This document shows, in pieces, positions 16,719-25,266 of a stretch of 64,000 nucleotides of DNA. The translations under genes were made by a program, and so were the position numbers. The stretch spans positions 46,289 to 110,288 of the IMG/VR virus record IMGVR_UViG_3300030098_004409; one strand, given 5' to 3'. Numbering within the stretch: position 1 is the stretch's first letter; each line of letters opens with the position of its first letter. The notes under the pieces were generated by a model. It had not been told where the DNA came from and did not search any database. It saw nothing but the letters and a program-made list of their open reading frames with translations. This DNA comes from a virus.

Positions 16719-17047
16719 TGAAAGTTCAATTAAATGCTGGTAAATTAAACGTAGCTTTTGAAGGCGAAACTGTCCGTGAATTATGGAAACAGATTGCTAT
16801 ATTTCAAGAGGTGTTTGGTGAAACTACATGTGGCAAATGTGGCTCAGAGAATCTCAGATTCGTTGTAAGAGAAAACGACGGAAACGAATACTATGAGCTT
16901 CGCTGTATGGATTGTGGAGCTAAGCTATCGTTTGGCGCCAACAAGAAGGGTGGAGGTTTGTTCCCTAAACGTAAGGACGCCGATGGAAATTGGCTACCTG
17001 ACGGTGGGTGGCAAAGATGGAACCCTAAAACGAAATCCCTTGAATAA
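16718..17047 (+). CDS. Zinc-ribbon protein next to recombinase
   Basis: A 109-residue protein. Cys38, Cys41, Cys63 and Cys66 form a two-knuckle zinc ribbon (CGKC and CMDC). The C-terminal tail GGGLFPKRKDADGNWLP then GGWQRWNP is shared, as I recall, with small phage proteins encoded beside Erf-like genes. The start at 16718 (MKVQLNAG) shares one base with the recombinase stop and is preceded by GGAGAA at 16704-16709; an in-frame ATG at 16703 would add five residues and destroy that spacing. It probably binds DNA or a partner protein during recombination. It is the last plus-strand gene before the convergent terminators. Confidence 0.6.
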   Translation: MKVQLNAGKLNVAFEGETVRELWKQIAIFQEVFGETTCGKCGSENLRFVVRENDGNEYYELRCMDCGAKLSFGANKKGGGLFPKRKDADGNWLPDGGWQRWNPKTKSLE

Positions 17048-17066
17048 GGGTGCTCCGGTTAAGGCG

Positions 17067-17100
17067 ACCTCGCTCAGGGATACTTGGGCGAGGTTTCTTT
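17067..17100 (+). terminator. Rho-independent terminator, plus strand
   Basis: ACCTCGC at 17067-17073 pairs exactly with GCGAGGT at 17088-17094, and the stem extends by a G-U and a C-G pair. The tail TTTCTTT follows. It lies 20 bases after the stop of the last plus-strand gene. Confidence 0.65.
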
Positions 17101-17111
17101 ATGGCATAAAT

Positions 17112-17140
17112 AAAGCCCCGCGATTAAGCAGGGCTTTTTT
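17112..17140. terminator. Bidirectional terminator between convergent blocks
   Basis: AAAGCCC at 17113-17119 pairs with GGGCTTT at 17131-17137, with a further GC/GC pair inside. T-runs lie at the right end and A-rich sequence at the left, so the hairpin can act on both strands. It sits where the plus-strand operon and the minus-strand virion operon meet. Confidence 0.75.
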
Positions 17141-17163
17141 AATGGACTTAAAGGCTCAAGTCT

Positions 17164-18102
17164 TTATAGGTACTCTAGAGATACATACAGTCCATATGAT
17201 GTTTTTGACCCAATACTTAATGGAGAAGCGGAGAGAGCTGCATACCAAGTATGTCTCAAAGCTAGCCCAGTTCCACCAAAAGTATTAGTAGTAGTCTTTG
17301 TTCCTAAGTTAGGAGTACCGCCAGCGAAGTCATCCCTGTAGCTATTATCATAGTACTGTAACCACTTAGGCTGAACAGCAGCAACGTCAGTATTAACACT
17401 ATTTACAAAGTGTCCACCACTTCCGGGTGAATTAAACAGAGGAACAACTACGCCAGTACCACCGACAGTTTCGGTATCACCGGTAACAGATCCAAGTCTT
17501 TCGTCGCCATTGCCTTGACCTGCAGTAGCTTCTGTCTGAGTAAAGTTTGTGAACTTGACACCAGAAGAGTTGGTGTAGAAGTCTTGTGCGGCTCTCCAAG
17601 TACCAGCGTCTGGCCAAGGTGATCCCCACCAGAACATGTCTCCAGAACCATAGAAGTTACTATTCATGGCTACGTTGTCAGAGCCATTGCTTGATTCCCA
17701 AGCATCAGTTGTCTTGCCGTCAAAGTTTACGATTTCGGCAACCTTTGTCACAACACCCGAGGCAGGATAATTAATATTCTCTCTATCGTAGATTCTTAAC
17801 TGACAGTTTTGAACATTAACATGACTAGTATGATCAAAGTTAATATGAAATGTTCTGTTACCAGAATTAAGCTTTGTGAGTGGAATGCCTGAGCCAATCG
17901 CGCTAGAAATTCCAGATCCGGGACTTGCGAACTTAACATTAGTAGCTGCGGGACCTTGAGATGTTCCAGCTGCATTTGTTACAAATGTACTATCTTGAAA
18001 GGACCCAATCTGGACGGATGAGCCAAACGTAGCTCCATAAAATCCGAGTCCAGAACCAGCAATGTTTTGCTGTGATCCTATACCAAATGTGATTTCTGCC
18101 AT
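17164..18102 (-). CDS. Virion structural protein, beta-rich
   Basis: A 312-residue protein, Gly/Ser/Thr/Asn-rich, with no signal peptide or membrane segment. The N-terminus MAEITFGIGSQQNIAGSG and C-terminus TWYAALSASPLSIGSKTSYG resemble small virion proteins that I associate with uncultured marine phages. The last 15 residues (GLYVSLEYL end) suggest a terminal beta-strand. It is the last gene of the virion operon and has its own promoter-like motif 39 bases upstream, which suggests high or separately timed expression. A tail-fibre or decoration role is plausible; nothing shows catalysis. Confidence 0.6.
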   Translation of the reverse strand: MAEITFGIGSQQNIAGSGLGFYGATFGSSVQIGSFQDSTFVTNAAGTSQGPAATNVKFASPGSGISSAIGSGIPLTKLNSGNRTFHINFDHTSHVNVQNCQLRIYDRENINYPASGVVTKVAEIVNFDGKTTDAWESSNGSDNVAMNSNFYGSGDMFWWGSPWPDAGTWRAAQDFYTNSSGVKFTNFTQTEATAGQGNGDERLGSVTGDTETVGGTGVVVPLFNSPGSGGHFVNSVNTDVAAVQPKWLQYYDNSYRDDFAGGTPNLGTKTTTNTFGGTGLALRHTWYAALSASPLSIGSKTSYGLYVSLEYL

Positions 18103-18141
18103 TATAAATTCTCCTTTATTGTATCTGAGAGTACCTTATGT

Positions 18142-18157
18142 TATATAATACACAAAA
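18142..18157 (-). promoter_or_regulatory. Putative late promoter motif (copy E)
   Basis: On the minus strand this reads TTTTGTGTATTATATA, a variant of the 13-base motif found in four other gaps with three extra bases inside the AT tract. It ends 39 bases before the ATG of the last virion gene and lies after the stop of the zinc protein. Confidence 0.55.
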
Positions 18158-18183
18158 GAGCACTCATTGAGTTAAATTTTATG

Positions 18184-18606
18184 TTATTTTCCACCACAAC
18201 CACCACATTTTCCAGTGCCTGTGTTATATACGCCCCATTTATCCAACGGGCATTTCTCAGAAGCCCAGCCTGCTTTCATCTTAACAAAGCATCCACAGGC
18301 GCGACATCTATCATCTTGAAGATAATCACAGCTATTACAGGTACTCATTCTACTTTCGTATATATCATGAGGGACTTTCTTTGCCCCATTAGCTACGTGT
18401 TTAACAAAAGCATCGCCAAGATTTTTTGCTTGCTGCAACAAAGAGGGCATCTCTTGAGGTTTTTCTTCGGGTTCAACCTGCTGAGCTTCGACTGGAGCTT
18501 CTGTTGAATCTTGAGGCTCATCAAAATAGTGAACAAAGCCACAATGACAAGCACATCCATTTGATATGCAGGGAAATATGGAGCCGCATTTTTGACATTT
18601 AAGCAT
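18184..18606 (-). CDS. Small double zinc-ribbon protein
   Basis: A 140-residue protein with two Cys clusters. Residues 4-22 hold CQKC plus C13, C18, C20 and C22. Residues about 85-125 read CNSCDYLQDDRCRACGCFV then EKCPLDKW, a pattern common in small phage proteins encoded among tail genes. An acidic Pro/Glu-rich linker (about 28-60) joins them. The C-terminus CGGCGG is a further Cys pair. It may be a virion-assembly or scaffolding helper that binds zinc. ATG 18606 lies one base after the stop of the 1247-residue gene. Confidence 0.6.
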   Translation of the reverse strand: MLKCQKCGSIFPCISNGCACHCGFVHYFDEPQDSTEAPVEAQQVEPEEKPQEMPSLLQQAKNLGDAFVKHVANGAKKVPHDIYESRMSTCNSCDYLQDDRCRACGCFVKMKAGWASEKCPLDKWGVYNTGTGKCGGCGGK

Positions 18607-18607
18607 T

Positions 18608-21600
18608 TTATTGTTCTCCTCTTCCTAATGTAATCTTTACTGGTATTTCACCTATCTGTAAACTCTGTTTATTTAAGCCGAGTTTGAATTTTATTTGTGT
18701 CTTGCTGGGCTGGGGATAAAAAATTCTTGCGCCATTAAATGCGCTCCTACTGGTACTGCCCAACCACGGCGGGTATATTGACTTTGGAAGCGGCGTCCTA
18801 TCAAAATTTTCTCCATACCGTCGTTGGCCTGTACTGTATGGATCGCCCGGTGTTATCGGAGGCTGGGGCTTACCTTTATAGACATAACCTTGTATGGGGT
18901 AGAGTCCAATATAAGTATACCACAAATACCCTTTATCAAGTGGCCTCCATAATTCTCCTCTATTTACTACGTCATCTGGAATCGGGTCGCATTTTCTTAT
19001 AAAAAAAGTACTTCCGGGAAAAAACGGCTCATCTCTACATACTCTGTTATATCCGCTACCATCTTGCTTAGACATTTCCGGGACACATCCCTTGCATTTC
19101 GGCCCTTGTAACCTGAGAAATAAAGCAAGAGGGCTGCTGCCACTAAGCGAAGCACTACCACCTTCACAGTCAGCCTTCCAACAAGTAGAACAGCTATATC
19201 CAACCGGACCTCCAAGGACTGGGGGCCTCGGAGGTATCGACATACCCCAGCTATCTACGGTGGGGAAGTTATATATATATGTTTCTCCGGTTGACCTCCC
19301 CCACGGCTTATCTGGGATATCACCCCATTTGCCGTCGCAGCCAAAAGAACCTTGACCGCAAATATGCATTACTGGATCTGTAAAATCCTCATCAGTGAGC
19401 TGGCCGGGCATCGGGACGATACGACCGAAGATGTTTCTTTCGGTAGGTATCTGTTTGTTTAAAAAGCGAACCTTAAAAGTCTCAATATGACTAATGTTAA
19501 TACATTGGTTTCCTTCGTCATCATATATAACCGAACGAAGTCCCTCCACGAGTTCGTAATAATCAATTCCAACCCCATCAAATTTTACGGTACAATCATC
19601 TAGAACTCTCTGTCCTTCATCAAATCTTGGTGGATAATAATCAGTACATATAATTCTAGCCTCACCAGTTTCTGTGGCTAATAGAGTTTCATTAAGTAAA
19701 GGATCTTTGGTTGGACATCCTTCTTCAATGGCCTCCGGCAGTGGCACAAACTTATTCTGAAAGGAGCCATCAATAAAACTAGATTCAAATACTTTATCTA
19801 TATCTCCTGCTACAATAGAACCATCGTATCCAGCTCTCGTCTTGTTTGCCCCATCCGGCGTGTATAATATTCCTCTTCTCCGGGTCTCAGACGAGACGCC
19901 GATCCACTCGTTCAAATAATCCTCACCCGCCTCACATTTTATATCATATGCATACGCAGATAAATTTGATCTCCATATGTCGTCAGCATATTTATTAACG
20001 TTTATGTTGCCACTGTATCTCGGATCAACTGAGGTCCATGCTTTAATACATTCTTCCAGCCCGCTAATACTTGTACCAAATTGAAAACCGCCGACAGCAA
20101 AACCGTCAGGCACACCGCCTGCAATAGCCACATCAAAAACTTCTTGGTGAATCTCAGTAAAATCTAGCTCATATACGTCATTATCCTCTGCTCCGTTGTC
20201 GTTTGAGTAATGGCTCAAAGGTGCGGTATAAAAGGTAACTGCCGCTAAAAATGCTTCCTGTGGCTGAAACTGAAGAGATGAGCCCCCTCCATAGCCGCCC
20301 ATAGTACCCATGCCCAAAGCGCTTGATGTTGTTACTGTAGTAGTAGTTGGTACGTAACTGTTGTCCCCGAAATACCTATCATTGTCTAGAACAAGTACAT
20401 CGTCATTAGCGTTGGATATAAGCTCCGCATGAGAGCTCTCCCCATTAAGGTCTATCGTACTGTTTAACACACTCTTCTGCCTATTTAGGTTGCCATAGCC
20501 TAGCAAAATCCGGGAGCTTGCATGAAAAGATCTGCCAACAATATTAATCGGAGCCCCTTTTTTGGTTTTTCTGGAATGGTTTAGAAAATCTGGATAGGAT
20601 TGACGAAACTTTTTCGAGCCTTTAGTAGCTTCAGTATATGAATTTGTCCCAAAAGCCATATAAACTGCACTGTCGCAACTAACATTCATTCTGCCTTCAA
20701 GATACTTACTAAACACATCTCTTGCGTTACCATCAGGGTCTGAGATCGCATGTACTTTTGTCCCGCCTGTATATTTACTAACAGTTCTATAGGCCGTAGT
20801 TTTAAAGTCAGCTAGGGCATCTGTAATATTATCATATATGTTCTTCTTCTGCACATCAGAGAAATCGTCATCAAAGGCATTATTAAAAACAATAAAAGAT
20901 CCACCTCCAAGTGATGAAACTGTGGGATTACCTGAAACAGGCCCTTCTCCCAGCTTTGGAAGAGGAGGGGTTTGGTTTCCAGTGCCCCTGCCCCCCAGTG
21001 GGCCAGATAGTGGCACTGAAGTGATTCGATCCTTATGCTCCATAGGTGTAAAGGGAAACTGAAGCAAATAATTAGCGAAGGGCTTAGGGACTTCAGGAGT
21101 GGCTTGCTGACTACCTACCGAACCCGCACCCATATAAGGGACGCCCATGCCCCATCCTCCCCACCGGTTTTGGGGCTTTGGTCTTGTGTCTAACCAGTCT
21201 CCGCTAAGACTAGCTGGGTTTGTGCTAAGTGGATCGACGATAGTATAATAAACATCGCCCCCGCTACTAGTACCTCTCTGAAACGGATGGGTTCCGGGAC
21301 TAACAACTGTGGTTTTAAACACCTTTCCTACTTTGACGAGATATGTTTTTCTCATCATGCCAATGTTCTTTTTCTCCTCGTTGTTATCAAAATGCCTACC
21401 ATTGATTCCAGTGAAAGGATCGTATGAAACACCAAACTTATGTGGATGCTCAGATCGAGTGGATATTGAGGGATCAGGGCAATCTGACTTTAGCAAAAAA
21501 TGCACAACTTCTTGTTTTCTTGATTCTGACTGCGATCCGGAAACAGCAGAGTCGCCAACGGGATTCTCAACCTCATAGTACTTACCAGCAGTAGATGGGG

Positions 21601-22351
21601 CGCGCTGAACTTCAAGCTCGCCACACACAGGAAAGGTCACAATCACCTCTTGTTTGGCATAAACTGCTAGCTCTTCTATGGTCGTATAGCTATCAGCAAG
21701 GTTAAAATCCCAAATACCTACAACAGCATCATTTGTTGCATAATTACGCGTTTGTCCACACCCCTCATAATAGTCTACATGGTCTGTGTTGGTTATACGT
21801 TTGTATACCCATGTATGCATTTTTTCCAGCCATTCATCAGCAATCTCATCATCCTCCTGATCCCATCTTTGCGCGAAATGTGTTGCGTCTGGTCTAAGAT
21901 CGCCAGTAAAGTACTCATACCAATAATCTCGGTTTCGTTTAGATAGCTCTGCATCGACACCGGGCGGATTTAAGCTACGTCCAGAACTACTAACGGTCAT
22001 ACTAGTATTTGCGTCAGTGTAACCAACACGTATATCTCCAATTCTGACTTTTCTAGAAACTGCAATGGTGACAATATCGTCTGGATCTACTGAACCTCTT
22101 ATTTCAAAAGCAGGAAAATTATTCGTCCTTTCTAATAGGGTGCCGCTTCCAAAGTCAGTATGTCCGTCGATGCCATGAAGTATAGTCTCCGGCATAGCGT
22201 TTGTAGCGACGGACTTATCTTCAATAAAAAATCCTTGTCCGAATTTATATACCAATCTTATTATCTCGTCGGTGCACCCACTCTTACAGGATAGACAAGG
22301 ACCCAGAAAGTCCAAGGGTCTTACGCCTGTATCTACAATCCGTTCTTCCAT
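18608..22351 (-). CDS. Giant tail-tip/fibre protein (1247 aa)
   Basis: A 1247-residue protein that I cannot place in a family. It is beta-rich and acidic, without signal peptide or membrane segments. Cys-rich patches occur at the N-terminus (CLSCKSGC) and near the C-terminus (CSTCWKADC and CKGC), unusual for cytoplasmic phage proteins and suggestive of bound metal. A Gly/Pro-rich stretch (about residues 420-490) looks like a hinge. Its position, last of the giant proteins downstream of the tape measure, points to the distal tail or a receptor-binding part. GAGGAGG precedes its ATG; it overlaps the upstream gene by 19 bases. Confidence 0.6.
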   Translation of the reverse strand: MEERIVDTGVRPLDFLGPCLSCKSGCTDEIIRLVYKFGQGFFIEDKSVATNAMPETILHGIDGHTDFGSGTLLERTNNFPAFEIRGSVDPDDIVTIAVSRKVRIGDIRVGYTDANTSMTVSSSGRSLNPPGVDAELSKRNRDYWYEYFTGDLRPDATHFAQRWDQEDDEIADEWLEKMHTWVYKRITNTDHVDYYEGCGQTRNYATNDAVVGIWDFNLADSYTTIEELAVYAKQEVIVTFPVCGELEVQRAPSTAGKYYEVENPVGDSAVSGSQSESRKQEVVHFLLKSDCPDPSISTRSEHPHKFGVSYDPFTGINGRHFDNNEEKKNIGMMRKTYLVKVGKVFKTTVVSPGTHPFQRGTSSGGDVYYTIVDPLSTNPASLSGDWLDTRPKPQNRWGGWGMGVPYMGAGSVGSQQATPEVPKPFANYLLQFPFTPMEHKDRITSVPLSGPLGGRGTGNQTPPLPKLGEGPVSGNPTVSSLGGGSFIVFNNAFDDDFSDVQKKNIYDNITDALADFKTTAYRTVSKYTGGTKVHAISDPDGNARDVFSKYLEGRMNVSCDSAVYMAFGTNSYTEATKGSKKFRQSYPDFLNHSRKTKKGAPINIVGRSFHASSRILLGYGNLNRQKSVLNSTIDLNGESSHAELISNANDDVLVLDNDRYFGDNSYVPTTTTVTTSSALGMGTMGGYGGGSSLQFQPQEAFLAAVTFYTAPLSHYSNDNGAEDNDVYELDFTEIHQEVFDVAIAGGVPDGFAVGGFQFGTSISGLEECIKAWTSVDPRYSGNINVNKYADDIWRSNLSAYAYDIKCEAGEDYLNEWIGVSSETRRRGILYTPDGANKTRAGYDGSIVAGDIDKVFESSFIDGSFQNKFVPLPEAIEEGCPTKDPLLNETLLATETGEARIICTDYYPPRFDEGQRVLDDCTVKFDGVGIDYYELVEGLRSVIYDDEGNQCINISHIETFKVRFLNKQIPTERNIFGRIVPMPGQLTDEDFTDPVMHICGQGSFGCDGKWGDIPDKPWGRSTGETYIYNFPTVDSWGMSIPPRPPVLGGPVGYSCSTCWKADCEGGSASLSGSSPLALFLRLQGPKCKGCVPEMSKQDGSGYNRVCRDEPFFPGSTFFIRKCDPIPDDVVNRGELWRPLDKGYLWYTYIGLYPIQGYVYKGKPQPPITPGDPYSTGQRRYGENFDRTPLPKSIYPPWLGSTSRSAFNGARIFYPQPSKTQIKFKLGLNKQSLQIGEIPVKITLGRGEQ

Positions 22352-25260
22352 TGCTGAACCTCCTCTAGCTGAAATTTTAACTTTATATTAGAGCCTACAA
22401 AATATCCAGTAGCTGGTTTTTGATTATTTGTGTACTCAACTGTTTCAAAAACATCTTCAAGAAACTCTGTGTTTTCCTCAAAAAATCTTTTTATCTCAGT
22501 AAATTTAACGTCTCCGACACGATCAGCAAACGATAACCTAAACCCATCCTCTAAGGGGAAAAGCTTTTCGGGAAAACGCTTAGGTTCGGGCGGAGGGGAG
22601 TATCCAGATCCTTGTAGCTCTTCCTTATTTGCACGAGTATCAGTAAACCTTATAGGAGATACGCCGATAAATCCATCTGGCAGAACATGCGGTGGGTCAT
22701 CTGCAAGTTCAATCTTAGCTTCTTCATTGCCGTCTAGTTCTATTAAGCTATAATATTTGGTATCTTCAATAAACTTCCACTCTATATTTTTACTAAGAGT
22801 TAGGTGTACCGGATTACCCTCATCAAAACCTATCGGGCCAGCAATTTCGTCTCCAAAATTATCAACATCTATATCGCCATTAACTATGTCTATTTGATTT
22901 ACTTTATACTTGAACGGGTTGGCAAAATCTCCGCTTAAATATCTTAGTTGTAGATAGTACGCTCTTCCCGTGAGAGCATAATAGTATTTATCTTTTACTA
23001 ACTCTACATCTTGAATTGAAACTCCGTCTTCAGTGTCTAAGTCTATAATATGTGGCTGCAGCAAAGCGTTCGTTTCGACTATCTTTGTAATTTCAGAAAT
23101 GTCATCAGAACCTACTGGGTAATAAACCTTGTCCCCAACACTTGGTGTTAGTGTGTCAAAAAACGGCTGAGGGTTCTCCATGGCCTCTTTTGCATTGCGA
23201 TTTCTTCTAAAACTGACAACGAGAACCTTGTCAACATATTCAATTTTCTCTTCATCATCTGCTGGGTTTGAGACGGTATACTTTCTAAACGTGCTTACAG
23301 TCCCGTCTTCGTCTTCAAAATCTCCGGGCCAGCCTTCTGGAGGGTCTTGTATAGGTATTGCTCCATCTAACTTGTCGTCTTTAGCGATCATACTTTGCGG
23401 ATACAGTAAGTCACCAGCCTTAAACTTACTATCTGTATACTTAAAGTATGGAGTCCAGCGACCCTCGTAAGTGATATGGAAATCCGAAAGTGAATGACCG
23501 CCACCGCCCATTGTGTACGGGAATATAGCCTTACTCTTTCCATTTCTAGCAGAGCTACGAGACATATCATCTACAAAAATAAACGTATCCTCAGAAGCCG
23601 TTATTCTCTTTTCCCTAAGTTCTGCCGGTGGAATTTGACATGCCTCATCGTCAGGCTGAAGGTCTTTTTCGTCAGCATACTCTTTAAGTTTAGGCCATCT
23701 ATTATCTTTGAGCCAACATACACTAGCAATTTTTTTTATGTTTTCTTCCGGAGTGCTCGTTTTCCCGTCTTCATATCCAAAAACTATGTCATCAGCTGTA
23801 GGATTTGTATTTCTAGGATTACCTATCCAATATCTAGAAAGTTCATCAGGTGTAACATCCCTCCCAATAGAGTTTTCATCTGGAAATGGGTTAAACACTA
23901 TGAAGTCTCTAGATGTAACCTGTATCTTATTAAAAATTTCTGGACTAGCATGAAACCAAGTTAATTCCTTATCTCCCTTTGCCTCATCTTTATTTTCTAG
24001 TTCATCTCTGCCATTGCCGTGTCCATCTTTAATTGTATATTTTTCATCATCATCGACACTTTTATAGTCTCCATTGCCCTCGTTAAAATAATGCGCGAAA
24101 CCTCCGGTAGGAGCTCCAAAAGTTCCAAGGCCATCGCTGAAGGCGATATTCTCATACTGAACATTCCCAATAGCAAAGAAAGGGTAAGTAAGGCAATAGC
24201 CCACTCTAGCATAATCTAAAAGCGCTTGTCTAGCTACAAAATTAACCTTCTGGCCATAGAAGTAATTAGTCAGGGGTAGATAAATTCTATGTATGGTTGG
24301 AAAATATGAAGTGTCCATAGGGGCACCATTACCAAAGAGATTAAACTCAGTCTTATAAACTATAGTATTCAACTCATTAAATATTTCTTCGCCATTATAG
24401 AAAATTTGTGTAGTCCACTCTACCACAAAATCTTTTATTTCAATTTGATAATTTAACGGCTGAATATCGTTCATGTAGGCGTAAAACTGAGTGTATGGAA
24501 CGCCCGGTTTTTGCCACCTATTATTGGGATCACCTCCTTCAATATAATTCCACTTCTTATCAATCTCAGTCTTTATAGACATAGTTACTTGCTCCAGATC
24601 GCCATCTTCATCGAATGAAGAAACATAACGATACCTTTGGAGTGCGGATTGTTCCATGTCGGGATCAGGTACATATTGTCCTGATGTTAATATTTCATCC
24701 ATATGGACATATGAATCGTCATCATCTTTTTTTAGGCTGGCAACGTTAAGAATGTCAGCTTTAACTCCGTTTATATATCTTTTATACGAAGTGTTTTTAG
24801 ACAAGCGCCTAACAATCCTTATATTCGTGCCTTCGGGATCTCCTAGTATAGCGTCCCAAGTTTTGGGTATATGAAAACCGACATCTTCATCGACCATAAA
24901 CTGATTGTTGAGATAATCTGAAAAATCCCTCCACTCTGGATAATGCCTTAAATAACTTGTATCCTCGGGTACTGCGGGCTCCTGATCAGGATCATAGAAC
25001 ACTGCCCCCCAGAACCAACTACATAGGTCTGATCGATACTCGCCTCGATCTGGTTTGGTAATTTCGTAACGTATTTCTTCCAGATCCAACATCCCAGCCC
25101 ACTGATTGTTGTCTACTAAATGCTTTACATAATCTGACCTAGACAAGAATTCTCCGCCAACCTTGTAGGACACTTTGTAGTCATCTTTTGTGCACGATAT
25201 TTTTTTTTCGATAACGCTGGGCGCGCAGCAGCAAGATCCGTTTCCATGTCTGCCTGACAT
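22333..25260 (-). CDS. Giant tail-tip/fibre protein (975 aa)
   Basis: A 975-residue acidic protein, unrecognised. The N-terminus has a Cys-run (GSCCCAP) followed by KISCTKDD. The rest is rich in Asp, Glu, Tyr and Trp, with repeated short beta-like segments (for example RYYLQLRYLSGDF and YNGEEIFNEL) but no clear sequence repeat. It overlaps the 1247-residue gene and follows the hub-like gene by 6 bases, so it is likely made together with them as part of the tail tip. No enzymatic motif is visible. Confidence 0.6.
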   Translation of the reverse strand: MSGRHGNGSCCCAPSVIEKKISCTKDDYKVSYKVGGEFLSRSDYVKHLVDNNQWAGMLDLEEIRYEITKPDRGEYRSDLCSWFWGAVFYDPDQEPAVPEDTSYLRHYPEWRDFSDYLNNQFMVDEDVGFHIPKTWDAILGDPEGTNIRIVRRLSKNTSYKRYINGVKADILNVASLKKDDDDSYVHMDEILTSGQYVPDPDMEQSALQRYRYVSSFDEDGDLEQVTMSIKTEIDKKWNYIEGGDPNNRWQKPGVPYTQFYAYMNDIQPLNYQIEIKDFVVEWTTQIFYNGEEIFNELNTIVYKTEFNLFGNGAPMDTSYFPTIHRIYLPLTNYFYGQKVNFVARQALLDYARVGYCLTYPFFAIGNVQYENIAFSDGLGTFGAPTGGFAHYFNEGNGDYKSVDDDEKYTIKDGHGNGRDELENKDEAKGDKELTWFHASPEIFNKIQVTSRDFIVFNPFPDENSIGRDVTPDELSRYWIGNPRNTNPTADDIVFGYEDGKTSTPEENIKKIASVCWLKDNRWPKLKEYADEKDLQPDDEACQIPPAELREKRITASEDTFIFVDDMSRSSARNGKSKAIFPYTMGGGGHSLSDFHITYEGRWTPYFKYTDSKFKAGDLLYPQSMIAKDDKLDGAIPIQDPPEGWPGDFEDEDGTVSTFRKYTVSNPADDEEKIEYVDKVLVVSFRRNRNAKEAMENPQPFFDTLTPSVGDKVYYPVGSDDISEITKIVETNALLQPHIIDLDTEDGVSIQDVELVKDKYYYALTGRAYYLQLRYLSGDFANPFKYKVNQIDIVNGDIDVDNFGDEIAGPIGFDEGNPVHLTLSKNIEWKFIEDTKYYSLIELDGNEEAKIELADDPPHVLPDGFIGVSPIRFTDTRANKEELQGSGYSPPPEPKRFPEKLFPLEDGFRLSFADRVGDVKFTEIKRFFEENTEFLEDVFETVEYTNNQKPATGYFVGSNIKLKFQLEEVQQWKNGL

Positions 25261-25266
25261 AATATA

